64,000 nt of DNA from Spartobacteria bacterium (GTDB lineage: Bacteria > Verrucomicrobiota > Verrucomicrobiia > Chthoniobacterales > Chthoniobacteraceae), in NCBI GenBank assembly GCA_021324395.1, contig JAJPJG010000021.1:53087-117086 (forward strand), given 5' to 3'. Each line of letters starts with the position of its first letter. Position 1 is the first letter of the stretch. A program made the position numbers and the translations under genes. Below, one piece after another: positions 28,070-36,004 of this stretch. A model generated the notes under the pieces. The model searched no databases, had not been told where the DNA came from, and was given only the letters and a program-made list of their open reading frames with translations.

Positions 28070-29791
28070 TTAATGCGAGTTCGTCGCCCCCGCGTTCGTA
28101 TCTCGCAAAATCTTCGCCCCGCCCAGTTCGCCGAGGCCGGCTTTTTCCAAATCGGTCCAGAGCGTGCCGGGGCCGCTGTGGAGAATGTTGATCTTGATGT
28201 CGTCGCTGAGGGAATCGGCGAAGGTGGAGAGATTGTAGGCGAGGGGATCGCCGAAGGCTTTGATCTTGAGTTGGAATCCGTTTGCTTTTTCACCTTCCAC
28301 GCGGCGGACTACTTCGGCTCCGGCTTTGCCGAGCTTCATTGTTTTCTCGGCGCGGACGCCGGCGGTTTGCTTTTCAATGTCGGCGACCTCGCGCAATGCT
28401 TCCGCGCCGATCTCTGCGACCTGCTTGCTCTGGTCGGCCTTGATTTCGGCTTTGAGCTTCTCGGTTTCCTGTGCGACTTCCGCGCGACGCTGGTCGATGA
28501 GGCTCAGTTCGGTATTGAGGTCAGCCTGTTTTTTAGCGGTATTTTGCTTTTCCTTGTTGGTCAAATCCTGCTCGACGGCGACGCTGGCCTGCTGGATCGG
28601 ATCGAGGATTTGCGAAGGCACATTGACGTGCCGGATGAGCGCGTTGTGGATGAGGATTTTCTTCTCGCCAAGCGTGCGCGCAAGCGCCTCGGTCATGTCG
28701 TCCTGAAACTTCTCGCGGCCTTCGCCAACGATGAAATCGCGCGCGCCGTAGGCGGAGCCTTTGAGCCGCGAAATGGAAAGGATCTGCGGCATGATGACCT
28801 TGTCCACGGCGGCGGGCAGGTCGCCGTAGTTCTGGAAAATCCACGCGATGTTTTGTGGCAGCAACTCGAACTCCACCGTCATGTCGAGACTGATCTCGAA
28901 ACCGTCCTTTGATGGAAACTCGACGAATTGATTGATCACAAAGTTCGCCGTTTCCGGCACATGCTCCATCGCGGCGCGCCCATGTGATTTCGCGGCTTCT
29001 TGCGGTGCGTGTGCGGCTGGCGCATTCATCGAGAGCCCGGACTGGCTGGAACTCAAATAACGCTCGCGTTTTTGCTCCTGCTGCATCAGCGCGTTTCGCT
29101 CGAGCTTGTCCATTGCTTCGTTGCTCGTCTGGATTTGCGATTTCGTGATGACGCCGCCGCCCTGCTTGCTGCCGAGCAACGTCACCTGATTCACGCCGAC
29201 CTCGACGACGTCCACTTTGAACTCGTGCGGGTTCACGTAATACAAGCCGGGCTGCAGGATATCCTCGCGCACGCCTTTCTGCCCCGCTTTCGCAAACGCG
29301 CCCTCGGGCGCCTGCTCGCCGGAAAGTGACGTCACGACGCCGACGTAGCCGATCGGAATGCTGAGCGCGTCGATCATATCGATTTTGTAGCCGACCGGGT
29401 TGATGCGGTATTTGCCGGGCCCGAGCACCGCTCTCCAGATACCTTTCTGGCCGGGCTCCGCGAGAAATTCACCTTCCGGCAAATCCTTGCCGACCTTCGA
29501 TGTCACGATGCCTGCTTTGCCCGGCGGGATGATGGTTACCGGCACGATGGTGTGCTCGAAATTGATCGGATTCAAAAAGTGCCGGCCTTCGCTGAGCACA
29601 TCCTCCTGCACGCCCCGCTGGCCGTGCTTCGCGAGGATTTGTCCCGGCGGAAGCGGATCGCCGTTCTTCGCGGTGATGACAGCCATTTCGTTCGGGCCGA
29701 CGTAAAAACGGCAGAAAGACCATTCCCATAATCCGGAAATGGCGAGAATCACGAGGATGAGGAGCGCGAGGAGCGCGGAGCTGGTTTTCAT
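28070..29791 (-). CDS. SPFH/band 7 (flotillin-like) membrane protein, second of a pair
   Basis: This 573-residue protein has one membrane helix at residues 5-25. Three related modules follow, each with a GxLxPxGxxLAxxGQKGxxxxVLxxGxxxxNP pattern (near 35-90, 95-155 and 155-215). The SPFH/band 7 core then spans about 285-430 (FPSKDGFEISLDMTVEFELLPQN). A long coiled coil rich in Ala, Glu, Lys and Gln follows from 430 to 520, as in flotillins. It begins directly after the stop of the upstream SPFH gene (TAAATG), so they are co-transcribed and probably form a hetero-oligomer. Flotillins organise membrane microdomains; the specific role here is unknown. Confidence 0.88.
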   Translation of the reverse strand: MKTSSALLALLILVILAISGLWEWSFCRFYVGPNEMAVITAKNGDPLPPGQILAKHGQRGVQEDVLSEGRHFLNPINFEHTIVPVTIIPPGKAGIVTSKVGKDLPEGEFLAEPGQKGIWRAVLGPGKYRINPVGYKIDMIDALSIPIGYVGVVTSLSGEQAPEGAFAKAGQKGVREDILQPGLYYVNPHEFKVDVVEVGVNQVTLLGSKQGGGVITKSQIQTSNEAMDKLERNALMQQEQKRERYLSSSQSGLSMNAPAAHAPQEAAKSHGRAAMEHVPETANFVINQFVEFPSKDGFEISLDMTVEFELLPQNIAWIFQNYGDLPAAVDKVIMPQILSISRLKGSAYGARDFIVGEGREKFQDDMTEALARTLGEKKILIHNALIRHVNVPSQILDPIQQASVAVEQDLTNKEKQNTAKKQADLNTELSLIDQRRAEVAQETEKLKAEIKADQSKQVAEIGAEALREVADIEKQTAGVRAEKTMKLGKAGAEVVRRVEGEKANGFQLKIKAFGDPLAYNLSTFADSLSDDIKINILHSGPGTLWTDLEKAGLGELGGAKILRDTNAGATNSH

Positions 29792-31324
29792 TTAGCGGGC
29801 CTCCCTGGCTTGCGGCGCGAGCGAGCGGAAAATCCCGCCGATGCCGCTTTCATCATCGCTCGTGAGGATCGTCCGGATGTTCGGCCCGAGCTTTTGGTAA
29901 AGCGAATAGCGCGCGAAATTAAATCCGCTGCCAAACGCCGCAACCTGTGTCGCGATGACGTTTGCCGCGGCTTGGTTGTTGAGCGCGATGACGTTTTTGT
30001 CGGCATCGGCTTTGAGCAAAATTGCATCGGCCTGCGCGCTCGCCGCCTCGTTCTCGAGCTTCGCCACCTCGAGTCCCTGCTGCGCGGCAGTGATGCGAAC
30101 GGCCATGTCCTGCTTCGCGGAAATGACCGCGCGGATGCGCTCGGTATCGGCGGCGACTTTTTCCTTGTTCTGCTGCGCGAGGGTTTCCTGCCGGGTCAGC
30201 TCGGCCTGCGATTTCGCCTGCTCGATTTGCTGCTCGAACTTACGCGCGTTTTGCACGGCGACTTCGCGTTCGCGAATCACGCTCGCGATTTCCTCCGGCG
30301 GCGAAATATTGCGGATCAGCACCGACCGGATCGCTACGCCCCACTCCATGCATTTCGTTTTCAAATGCGCATCGAGATTGTCCTGGAACTTCTGCCGTGT
30401 GTCGCCGGTGATGTAATTCTTCGCCGGGTTTTTGCTGCCCTCGATGCGGCTGAATCCGCGCGCGAGCGGCATGATGATCTTTTTGATCGTGTCATCCATT
30501 TCGCCGACCTGATGCGTGAGCTTCGCGACTTTGTCGGGCATGAGCGCGTATTCGATCGTGCCTTCGACGCGCACGTTGAAGCCGTCCATGGTCAAAAACG
30601 TGATCGCATCATCGCCACTCATCTCGAAGCGCTGGCTCTGCAGGTTCACCTCCGCGATCGTGAACATGTAGGGATTCAAATAATACGTGCCCGGATCGAA
30701 CACCGTCGGCAGCACACCTTTCATCCCTTTGGTGACGAGAAATTGATTGCGCGACTCCGGCGGGAGCGTTTTCGCGAGCACATCGTCGCCCACGAGCGAA
30801 GTCACCACGCCCGCGTAGCCCGGGCGGATCGTGATCGCGTCGAATAACTCGATGTCATACGCGTAGCCATTGACGCGGTATTTTCCCGGCCGCAGCACTT
30901 CCGCGACGATTCCTTTCGAGTCGCCGTTCGCGATGATTTGTCCCGGCGGCAAATCTTTGCCGTAAAGCCGCGTCAGCACACCGAGCTTCCCCGCCGGAAT
31001 GTCGGTAATCTTCCCGATCTGCCAGCTCCACGAGTAGGGATTGCGGAAATAGCGACCCTCCGGCAGCACCTCGAGCTGGATGCCTTTTTCATCCGCCGAT
31101 GTCGCGATGATTTTGTCCGGCGGCAAATCCTTGCCGGTCTTGTGAATGAGGATCGCGATCTGGTCGGAGCCCGGCTCGATCCGGCAGAAGAGCCAATACC
31201 AGGCGAAGCCAAAAATCAGCACGATGAAAATAAACGCCGGCACCAGCGGAGCTGCGCCATACGGACTCCAGTTGCCGCGCGGAGAGAGGGGCGGCGGGCT
31301 GCCGCCGGGATTGTTGTTGCTCAT
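29792..31324 (-). CDS. SPFH/band 7 (flotillin-like) membrane protein, first of a pair
   Basis: This 510-residue protein has a Pro/Gly-rich cytoplasmic start, one membrane helix near residues 26-45 (VPAFIFIVLIFGFAWYWLF), and three tandem modules like those of its partner (AILIHKTGKDLPPDKI, GVLTRLYGKDLPPGQI, GVVTSLVGDDVLAKTLPPE). The SPFH core lies around 235-360 (FLTMDGFNVRVEGTIEYAL), and a long coiled coil runs to about 460. The two genes share this whole plan and so arose by duplication. The region 31325-31596 upstream of it has no gene, only the second 20-bp repeat and a short RRM-like remnant. Confidence 0.88.
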   Translation of the reverse strand: MSNNNPGGSPPPLSPRGNWSPYGAAPLVPAFIFIVLIFGFAWYWLFCRIEPGSDQIAILIHKTGKDLPPDKIIATSADEKGIQLEVLPEGRYFRNPYSWSWQIGKITDIPAGKLGVLTRLYGKDLPPGQIIANGDSKGIVAEVLRPGKYRVNGYAYDIELFDAITIRPGYAGVVTSLVGDDVLAKTLPPESRNQFLVTKGMKGVLPTVFDPGTYYLNPYMFTIAEVNLQSQRFEMSGDDAITFLTMDGFNVRVEGTIEYALMPDKVAKLTHQVGEMDDTIKKIIMPLARGFSRIEGSKNPAKNYITGDTRQKFQDNLDAHLKTKCMEWGVAIRSVLIRNISPPEEIASVIREREVAVQNARKFEQQIEQAKSQAELTRQETLAQQNKEKVAADTERIRAVISAKQDMAVRITAAQQGLEVAKLENEAASAQADAILLKADADKNVIALNNQAAANVIATQVAAFGSGFNFARYSLYQKLGPNIRTILTSDDESGIGGIFRSLAPQAREAR

Positions 31325-31430
31325 TTAGGGCTCCTTGGGAATTGGCGCGGAGTTTATCGGCTGCCCGCGTGATGGCAAGAGCCGCGATTGTATATTGATT
31401 ACCGTGATTTGACACGAAACGGATTCAGAG

Positions 31431-31450
31431 AGCGGCAAATCGGGCTGGAC
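31431..31450 (+). repeat. 20-bp direct repeat, copy 2
   Basis: This is an identical copy of the element at 28026-28045, upstream of the SPFH pair. It is the main recognisable element in the gene-free stretch 31325-31596. In the same stretch, an in-frame continuation past the stop of the next gene encodes 28 residues including LNKLNGIQFKGHRLSVQIPA, ending at a TAA at 31510. Confidence 0.75.
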
Positions 31451-31596
31451 GGGCGGCGGGACGGCGAATTCGTGGCGATTGAAGCCATCCGGCCAGTGGT
31501 TGAATGCGTTTACGCCGGGATCTGGACGCTGAGACGGTGGCCTTTGAATTGGATGCCGTTGAGTTTATTCAAGACGAGACCGTTCACGGGCAAAGA

Positions 31597-32349
31597 TCAA
31601 GGGCTGACGCTATTGCCGAAATAGTTGGGCCGCTTTTGAGTTTGAGTTGCCGGAGTCTGAGTTGCGGGATTCGGATTGCTTTGCGGAATATCGCGGGTGA
31701 CTGAGGCTGGTTGCGAGCTTTGGGCTGCATCGCTGCGCACTCCTGAGATTGAAGCACCGATGTTGTTCCTTGCGTTATATCTTTGTCCATCCTCGGTGAG
31801 GGTCACATCATCCACGTATCGGCCTCCTGCCCAGATCACCTCGTATCGTCGGGGCAACGCGGGTTTCTTGATCCACATTGCCGTCCACCCGCCGTCGTTT
31901 CCAACCGTGCCGTCGGCGCGATAATCGAGAAGACCTTCTTTTCCTTCATTTGTCGCAACCCATTTGCCAATGATTGGATCGTCCGGCAGACGCGACGGGA
32001 TACGTTCAGCCCAGAACTTGCCTCCTTTGTTGTTCTTCCCATCGTATTTTTGCCGATCTGCGGAAACGGTGATTTCGTCAATATGGGGAAAACCGGTGGT
32101 GTAAGTGAGTTGATACTTATGTTCAATCCCTGCACTCGATTTGCTCACCCACCTGCCTTCCGCAAATGTCGACTTGACCGCGCCGCCCTGATTGCAATCC
32201 ATAATTCCAATTGCTCCTCCCTGAACATGCATTCGCCATATCCCGACGATTGGTTCCTGAAGCAATGAGCTGGTCTGGGCCAGCAGTGAACCGAAGGCCG
32301 CCAGCGAGAACCCCAGAACAAGCGCTCCACTCATCTTTATCCCGTTCAT
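31597..32349 (-). CDS. Secreted protein with a duplicated small domain, function unknown
   Basis: This 250-residue protein starts with a signal peptide (MSGALVLGFSLAAFGSLLAQT). Two copies of a domain of about 75 residues follow. The first opens with PIVGIWRMHVQGGAIGIMDCNQGG and ends with ITVSADRQKYDGKNNKG. The second opens with PIIGKWVATNEGKEGLLDYRADG and ends with VTLTEDGQRYNARNNIG. The pattern G-x-W at the start and a strand ending in Y(D/N)xxNN resembles lipocalin-like or META-like small beta barrels, but I cannot assign a family. The last 45 residues are Pro/Thr/Gln-rich and look disordered. It stands alone between the SPFH pair and the pectin locus. Confidence 0.75.
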   Translation of the reverse strand: MNGIKMSGALVLGFSLAAFGSLLAQTSSLLQEPIVGIWRMHVQGGAIGIMDCNQGGAVKSTFAEGRWVSKSSAGIEHKYQLTYTTGFPHIDEITVSADRQKYDGKNNKGGKFWAERIPSRLPDDPIIGKWVATNEGKEGLLDYRADGTVGNDGGWTAMWIKKPALPRRYEVIWAGGRYVDDVTLTEDGQRYNARNNIGASISGVRSDAAQSSQPASVTRDIPQSNPNPATQTPATQTQKRPNYFGNSVSP

Positions 32350-32420
32350 GCCCGTCCGCTATAACTATTGAGCGGCTGGGGGTCAACTCGATTTAACACC
32401 GCCCTTTGCGGTGTAACACT

Positions 32421-32735
32421 TTAGTCGATATGGAAAACCTCGCGCAGCTCGCGGGAGATGGGGCTGTGGTCGGGGTTGGAGGGCATGATTTCCTTCATGT
32501 GCGTCCACCATTTCCGGCAGATGTCGGTCTGCGCTATGCTGGCCCAGCGGGCTTCGTCCTCGATCTCGACGAAGCCGAAAAGCTGGCGCGTTTCGGCGTC
32601 GAGGAAGATGGAGTAGTTGTGGACGCCGTGGTCTTTGAGCGTCTGCTCGAGCTCAGTCCAGATCGGGTTGTGCCGGCGCTCGTATTCCTCTTCGCTGCCG
32701 GCGTTGACGGACATGATGAATGCTTTGCGGATCAT
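32421..32735 (-). CDS. rhaM: L-rhamnose mutarotase
   Basis: This 104-residue protein matches the RhaM family along its length: [26 protein letters not shown], then [23 protein letters not shown] and the end [17 protein letters not shown]. The conserved His in ERRHNPIW and the WW pair near the C-terminus are present. RhaM interconverts alpha and beta anomers of L-rhamnose in the cytoplasm. It is the last gene of the pectin/rhamnogalacturonan locus, 3 bases after the GH43 gene, which fits rhamnose release from rhamnogalacturonan. Confidence 0.95.
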   Translation of the reverse strand: MIRKAFIMSVNAGSEEEYERRHNPIWTELEQTLKDHGVHNYSIFLDAETRQLFGFVEIEDEARWASIAQTDICRKWWTHMKEIMPSNPDHSPISRELREVFHID

Positions 32736-32738
32736 GGC

Positions 32739-33743
32739 TTATTTTGGTTCTCCAAAGTCGGGGGTGCCATCGGCGCGCCAGTGGATGACCTGGGCGCGCG
32801 TGTCGCGGTTCGGGTCGTGCAGCGGGTCGCCCTTGATGTCGCGATAGCTGCGCGCGTGGTAAATGAGGATGTCGAATGCGCCGTCGGGCGTGGTGGTGAA
32901 GCTGTTGTGGCCGGGGCCGTAAACGTGGTTTTTCTCGCTGGTGGCGAAGACGGGCTGCGGCGATTTGCTCCACGATTTGGCGTCGAGCAAATCGGCGTCG
33001 TCCTTCGCGGTGAGCAGGCCCATGCAGTAGTTCGCGTCGGTCGCGCTGGCGGAGTAGGTGATGAAGATGCGGCCGTTCTTTTTCAGCACGGCGGGGCCTT
33101 CGTTGACGGCGTAGCCTTTCGTCTCCCACGCCAGCTCGGGCCGGGAAAGCTCGACCTGCCCGCCGTCGATCTCGGTCGGGCTTTTCATTTTCGCGATGAA
33201 GATGCTGGTGTTGTTTTTGAGCGCCGGATCGTGCTGTGCCCAGACGAGGTAGTTGGTTCCGCGGTGCTCGAAGGTCGTCGCGTCGAGCGTGAAGCTTTCC
33301 CATTTCGTCTGGATCTGTCCGCGCTCGATCCACTGGCCGGCGAACGGATCGGCGGAGTCGTTTTCGAGCACCCACATGCGAATGTCCCAGATGTGCTCCG
33401 CGGGTGCGGAGGTGAAATAGACGAACCATTTGCCATCGATGAAATGAATCTCGGGGGCCCAGATGTGCGCGCCCATCGGGCCGTGCTCGTGCTTGCGCCA
33501 GATCACGTGCGGCTCGGCGCGGCCGAGTTCATCGATGGAACGCGCGCGGCGCACTTCGATCCGGTCATACTCCGGCACGGTCGCGGTGAAATAGTAATAG
33601 CCGTCCGTGTGCAGATAGACCTGCGGATCGGCGCGCTGCTTGACGATGGGATTGTGAAAAACGGGTTCGGCCTGCGCGAGCGATGCGGCGGCGGAGCAGG
33701 CGAGCACGATTTTGAAGAAAGCTGAGGAGAAATGTCTGGGCAT
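32739..33743 (-). CDS. Glycoside hydrolase family 43 protein, secreted
   Basis: This 334-residue protein has a signal peptide (FKIVLACSAAASLAQAEP) and a five-bladed propeller sequence. The GH43 catalytic base lies in KQRADPQVYLHTDGYYYF near residue 37, the pKa-modulating Asp lies in the MGAHIWAPEIHFIDGKW region, and the acid Glu lies in YAVNEGPAVLK. The family cuts arabinan, arabinosyl or xylosyl/galactosyl side chains. In this locus, debranching of arabinan side chains of rhamnogalacturonan I is the likely role, though substrate within GH43 cannot be fixed from sequence alone. It begins 9 bases after the GH28-CE8 gene. Confidence 0.88.
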   Translation of the reverse strand: MPRHFSSAFFKIVLACSAAASLAQAEPVFHNPIVKQRADPQVYLHTDGYYYFTATVPEYDRIEVRRARSIDELGRAEPHVIWRKHEHGPMGAHIWAPEIHFIDGKWFVYFTSAPAEHIWDIRMWVLENDSADPFAGQWIERGQIQTKWESFTLDATTFEHRGTNYLVWAQHDPALKNNTSIFIAKMKSPTEIDGGQVELSRPELAWETKGYAVNEGPAVLKKNGRIFITYSASATDANYCMGLLTAKDDADLLDAKSWSKSPQPVFATSEKNHVYGPGHNSFTTTPDGAFDILIYHARSYRDIKGDPLHDPNRDTRAQVIHWRADGTPDFGEPK

Positions 33744-33752
33744 GGGATCGGA

Positions 33753-35990
33753 CTACTTCACGGGGTTCCAGCCGCCGAGCACTTTTTCCGGCGTGATGTC
33801 GCGCGCCTGTTCATCGGTGAGCTGCTTCGCCCAAGTCACGCGCGCATCGGTCGCGACTCCGCTCGTTTTGTATTCGGCAAAGCGCGCCGTCTTTTCGTTT
33901 TCGGGATTGCGCCAGTTCTCCCAGCCTTCCGGGCGGATGACCTCGCCGGAGATCTGTGTGTTTAAAAAAGCCACGCTCGCGTAGGGCCGCCAGGGCCGGC
34001 CGAGGTAAGTCTTCACGCCGGAGTCGGCGGTGATTTTGCAGTTGGAAAAAACGAAGCCGGCCGCGTGCTCCTGCGGCGTCGATGCGGCGGTGATGTAGCC
34101 GCCGCCGGCACAGTGAATCTCGCATTTCTCGAACCACGCCGAGGCCGCGCCGAAGATGAAATCGACCGCGCCGGTGATCGTGCAATTTTCAAAATACTGC
34201 GTGCCCTGCCGCAGCAGCACCGTGTCCTGCCAGCCGTTGAAACGGCAGTGGCGGAAGCTCGCGCGATCGCCGCCCACGCTGATCGCGAGCGCCTGGCTGC
34301 CTTTGCCGAAGCTATTTTCAAACGTGAGGTTCTCCGCCGAAAAATCATCGCTGTCCACGAACACCGTCGCGCTGTTGAAGGTGCCGAGCTGGTTGCCGTT
34401 CGCGTCCGGAGTCGATGCGCCGTTCGCGAAAGTGATCGTCGTCGCCGCCGCGTCTTCGCCCTCGAATTTCATGGCAGCTTTTCCGCGCGGAATGGTGACG
34501 ACTTCCTTGTAAGTGCCGGGCTTGATGTGAATCAAAAATGGCGTCGCGCTTTTTGGTGTGTTCGCATTCTCAGGTGCGGCGTTCACGGCATCCTGCACAT
34601 TCTCGCAATCGCCGCTGCCGTCCGCCGCGACAACGACGCGGCCGTTATTTGCCGCGATCTTTTTGTGCGGCTTCGCGGAAGCCGATTTACCGCCGGCCGG
34701 CTTCGCAGCAGGGCTGGCGTCCGGTTGCGCCTCGGGCGGTTTCGGCGAAGTGATGATCGATACGTCGCGAAATTGCAGCCCTTTTGCATCCTGGATGGTG
34801 AAGCCGTTCCATGCGCTCACGCGGATTTTTTCGAGCACGATGTTCGTCGCCGGCGCCTCGGGCAGCGCGGTGATTTCGCCCGCCGACTTTGCGTTTTCGC
34901 ACGTGACGTTGCTGATTAACACATTTCGCACAAACGGCGTTTCGCCCGTCACCGGCTTTGGCTGCGGATTTTTCGCCTGCGATTTGTCGTCGTAGTAAAG
35001 GTTGATGTAAATCGCCGCATCGACGTTCTTCATCGTGATGTCGCGATAAGTCACGTCATCGACCACGCCGCCGCGGCTGCGCGACGATTTGATGCGGATC
35101 GCCGTGCCGGTGTTTTCGAACGTGCAGCGCTGCACGAGGATGTTGCGCATCCCGCCGACAGTCTCGCTGCCGAGCGAAACGCCGTGTCCGTGTAAAAACG
35201 TGCAGTCGGTGACGGTGATGTTTTCGCACGGGCCATCGTGGTTCGCCTTGAACGCGACGTTGTCGTCGCCGGAATCGGTGAGCACGTGGCGAATCAGCAC
35301 GTTGTTGCAATTACTCGGGTCGATCGCGTCGGTGTTCGGCGAATCGGGCGGCGCGAGAATTTTTACGCCGTCGATGAGCACGTCGGTGCAGAGTTTTGGC
35401 ACGAGATGAAACTGCGGCGAGTTTTGCAGCGTGACGCCGGCGAACTGCACACGCTCGCTGCGCTGGATCACGATCAGATTTGGCCGCGACACAAACGTCT
35501 CGCCACTCGTCCGCGCCGCGCGATCCGACTTCGCCCACCATGACGCGCCTGCGCCATCGATGATGCCTTCGCCGCGAATGGCGACGTCGGTGAGTTTGCT
35601 GCCGGTGATGAGCGGCGTCGGCTTGATTTTGCTGAGTTCCTCCTGCGTCGCCGGCAACGGATCGGGCAAACCGAAATCGCTGAATTTGTCGGAAGCTCGA
35701 ATCGTCGCGCCTTTTTGCACGACGAGCGCCATGTGGCTCGTGAGCTGGAACGGCGCGGTAACAAAAACGCCCGGCGGCACGATGACGTTTCCGCCGCCCG
35801 CTTTTTCGCATGCGGCAATCGCCTTCGCGAATGCGTCGGTGTTTAGCGTTGCGCCGTCGCCGACTGCGCCGAATTTCGTGATATCGAATGTGCGCGCCGG
35901 AATGCGCGGCGCAGGTGGTTCTTTGACTTCGGTTGCGGCTTGCGATCTGAACGAAAGCAGCGCCAGGGCAAGCGCGGGGAGGATTTTCAT
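33753..35990 (-). CDS. Polygalacturonase (GH28) fused to pectin methylesterase (CE8)
   Basis: I start it at ATG 35990, where a signal peptide begins (MKILPALALALLSFRSQAA). The longer frame to 36290 only overlaps the symporter gene. The 745-residue protein has two enzymes in one chain. The GH28 half (about 30-435) carries NTDAID, DSGDDNVAFK, GHGVSLGS and RIKS, the four conserved catalytic segments. The CE8 half (about 455-745) has GWQDTVLLR, DFIFG and YLGRPWRPY, which hold the catalytic Gln/Asp pair and Arg. A Pro/Ala/Lys linker joins them. CE8 removes methyl esters from homogalacturonan and GH28 then hydrolyses the exposed chain, so the fusion couples successive steps. It is secreted or periplasmic. 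Confidence 0.92.
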   Translation of the reverse strand: MKILPALALALLSFRSQAATEVKEPPAPRIPARTFDITKFGAVGDGATLNTDAFAKAIAACEKAGGGNVIVPPGVFVTAPFQLTSHMALVVQKGATIRASDKFSDFGLPDPLPATQEELSKIKPTPLITGSKLTDVAIRGEGIIDGAGASWWAKSDRAARTSGETFVSRPNLIVIQRSERVQFAGVTLQNSPQFHLVPKLCTDVLIDGVKILAPPDSPNTDAIDPSNCNNVLIRHVLTDSGDDNVAFKANHDGPCENITVTDCTFLHGHGVSLGSETVGGMRNILVQRCTFENTGTAIRIKSSRSRGGVVDDVTYRDITMKNVDAAIYINLYYDDKSQAKNPQPKPVTGETPFVRNVLISNVTCENAKSAGEITALPEAPATNIVLEKIRVSAWNGFTIQDAKGLQFRDVSIITSPKPPEAQPDASPAAKPAGGKSASAKPHKKIAANNGRVVVAADGSGDCENVQDAVNAAPENANTPKSATPFLIHIKPGTYKEVVTIPRGKAAMKFEGEDAAATTITFANGASTPDANGNQLGTFNSATVFVDSDDFSAENLTFENSFGKGSQALAISVGGDRASFRHCRFNGWQDTVLLRQGTQYFENCTITGAVDFIFGAASAWFEKCEIHCAGGGYITAASTPQEHAAGFVFSNCKITADSGVKTYLGRPWRPYASVAFLNTQISGEVIRPEGWENWRNPENEKTARFAEYKTSGVATDARVTWAKQLTDEQARDITPEKVLGGWNPVK

Positions 35991-36004
35991 AAGTTTAAAT
36001 AACG

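Noticed and set aside
32406..33725. 439-residue open frame on the plus strand
   Set aside because: It is antisense to rhaM and the GH43 gene, both well supported by motifs.
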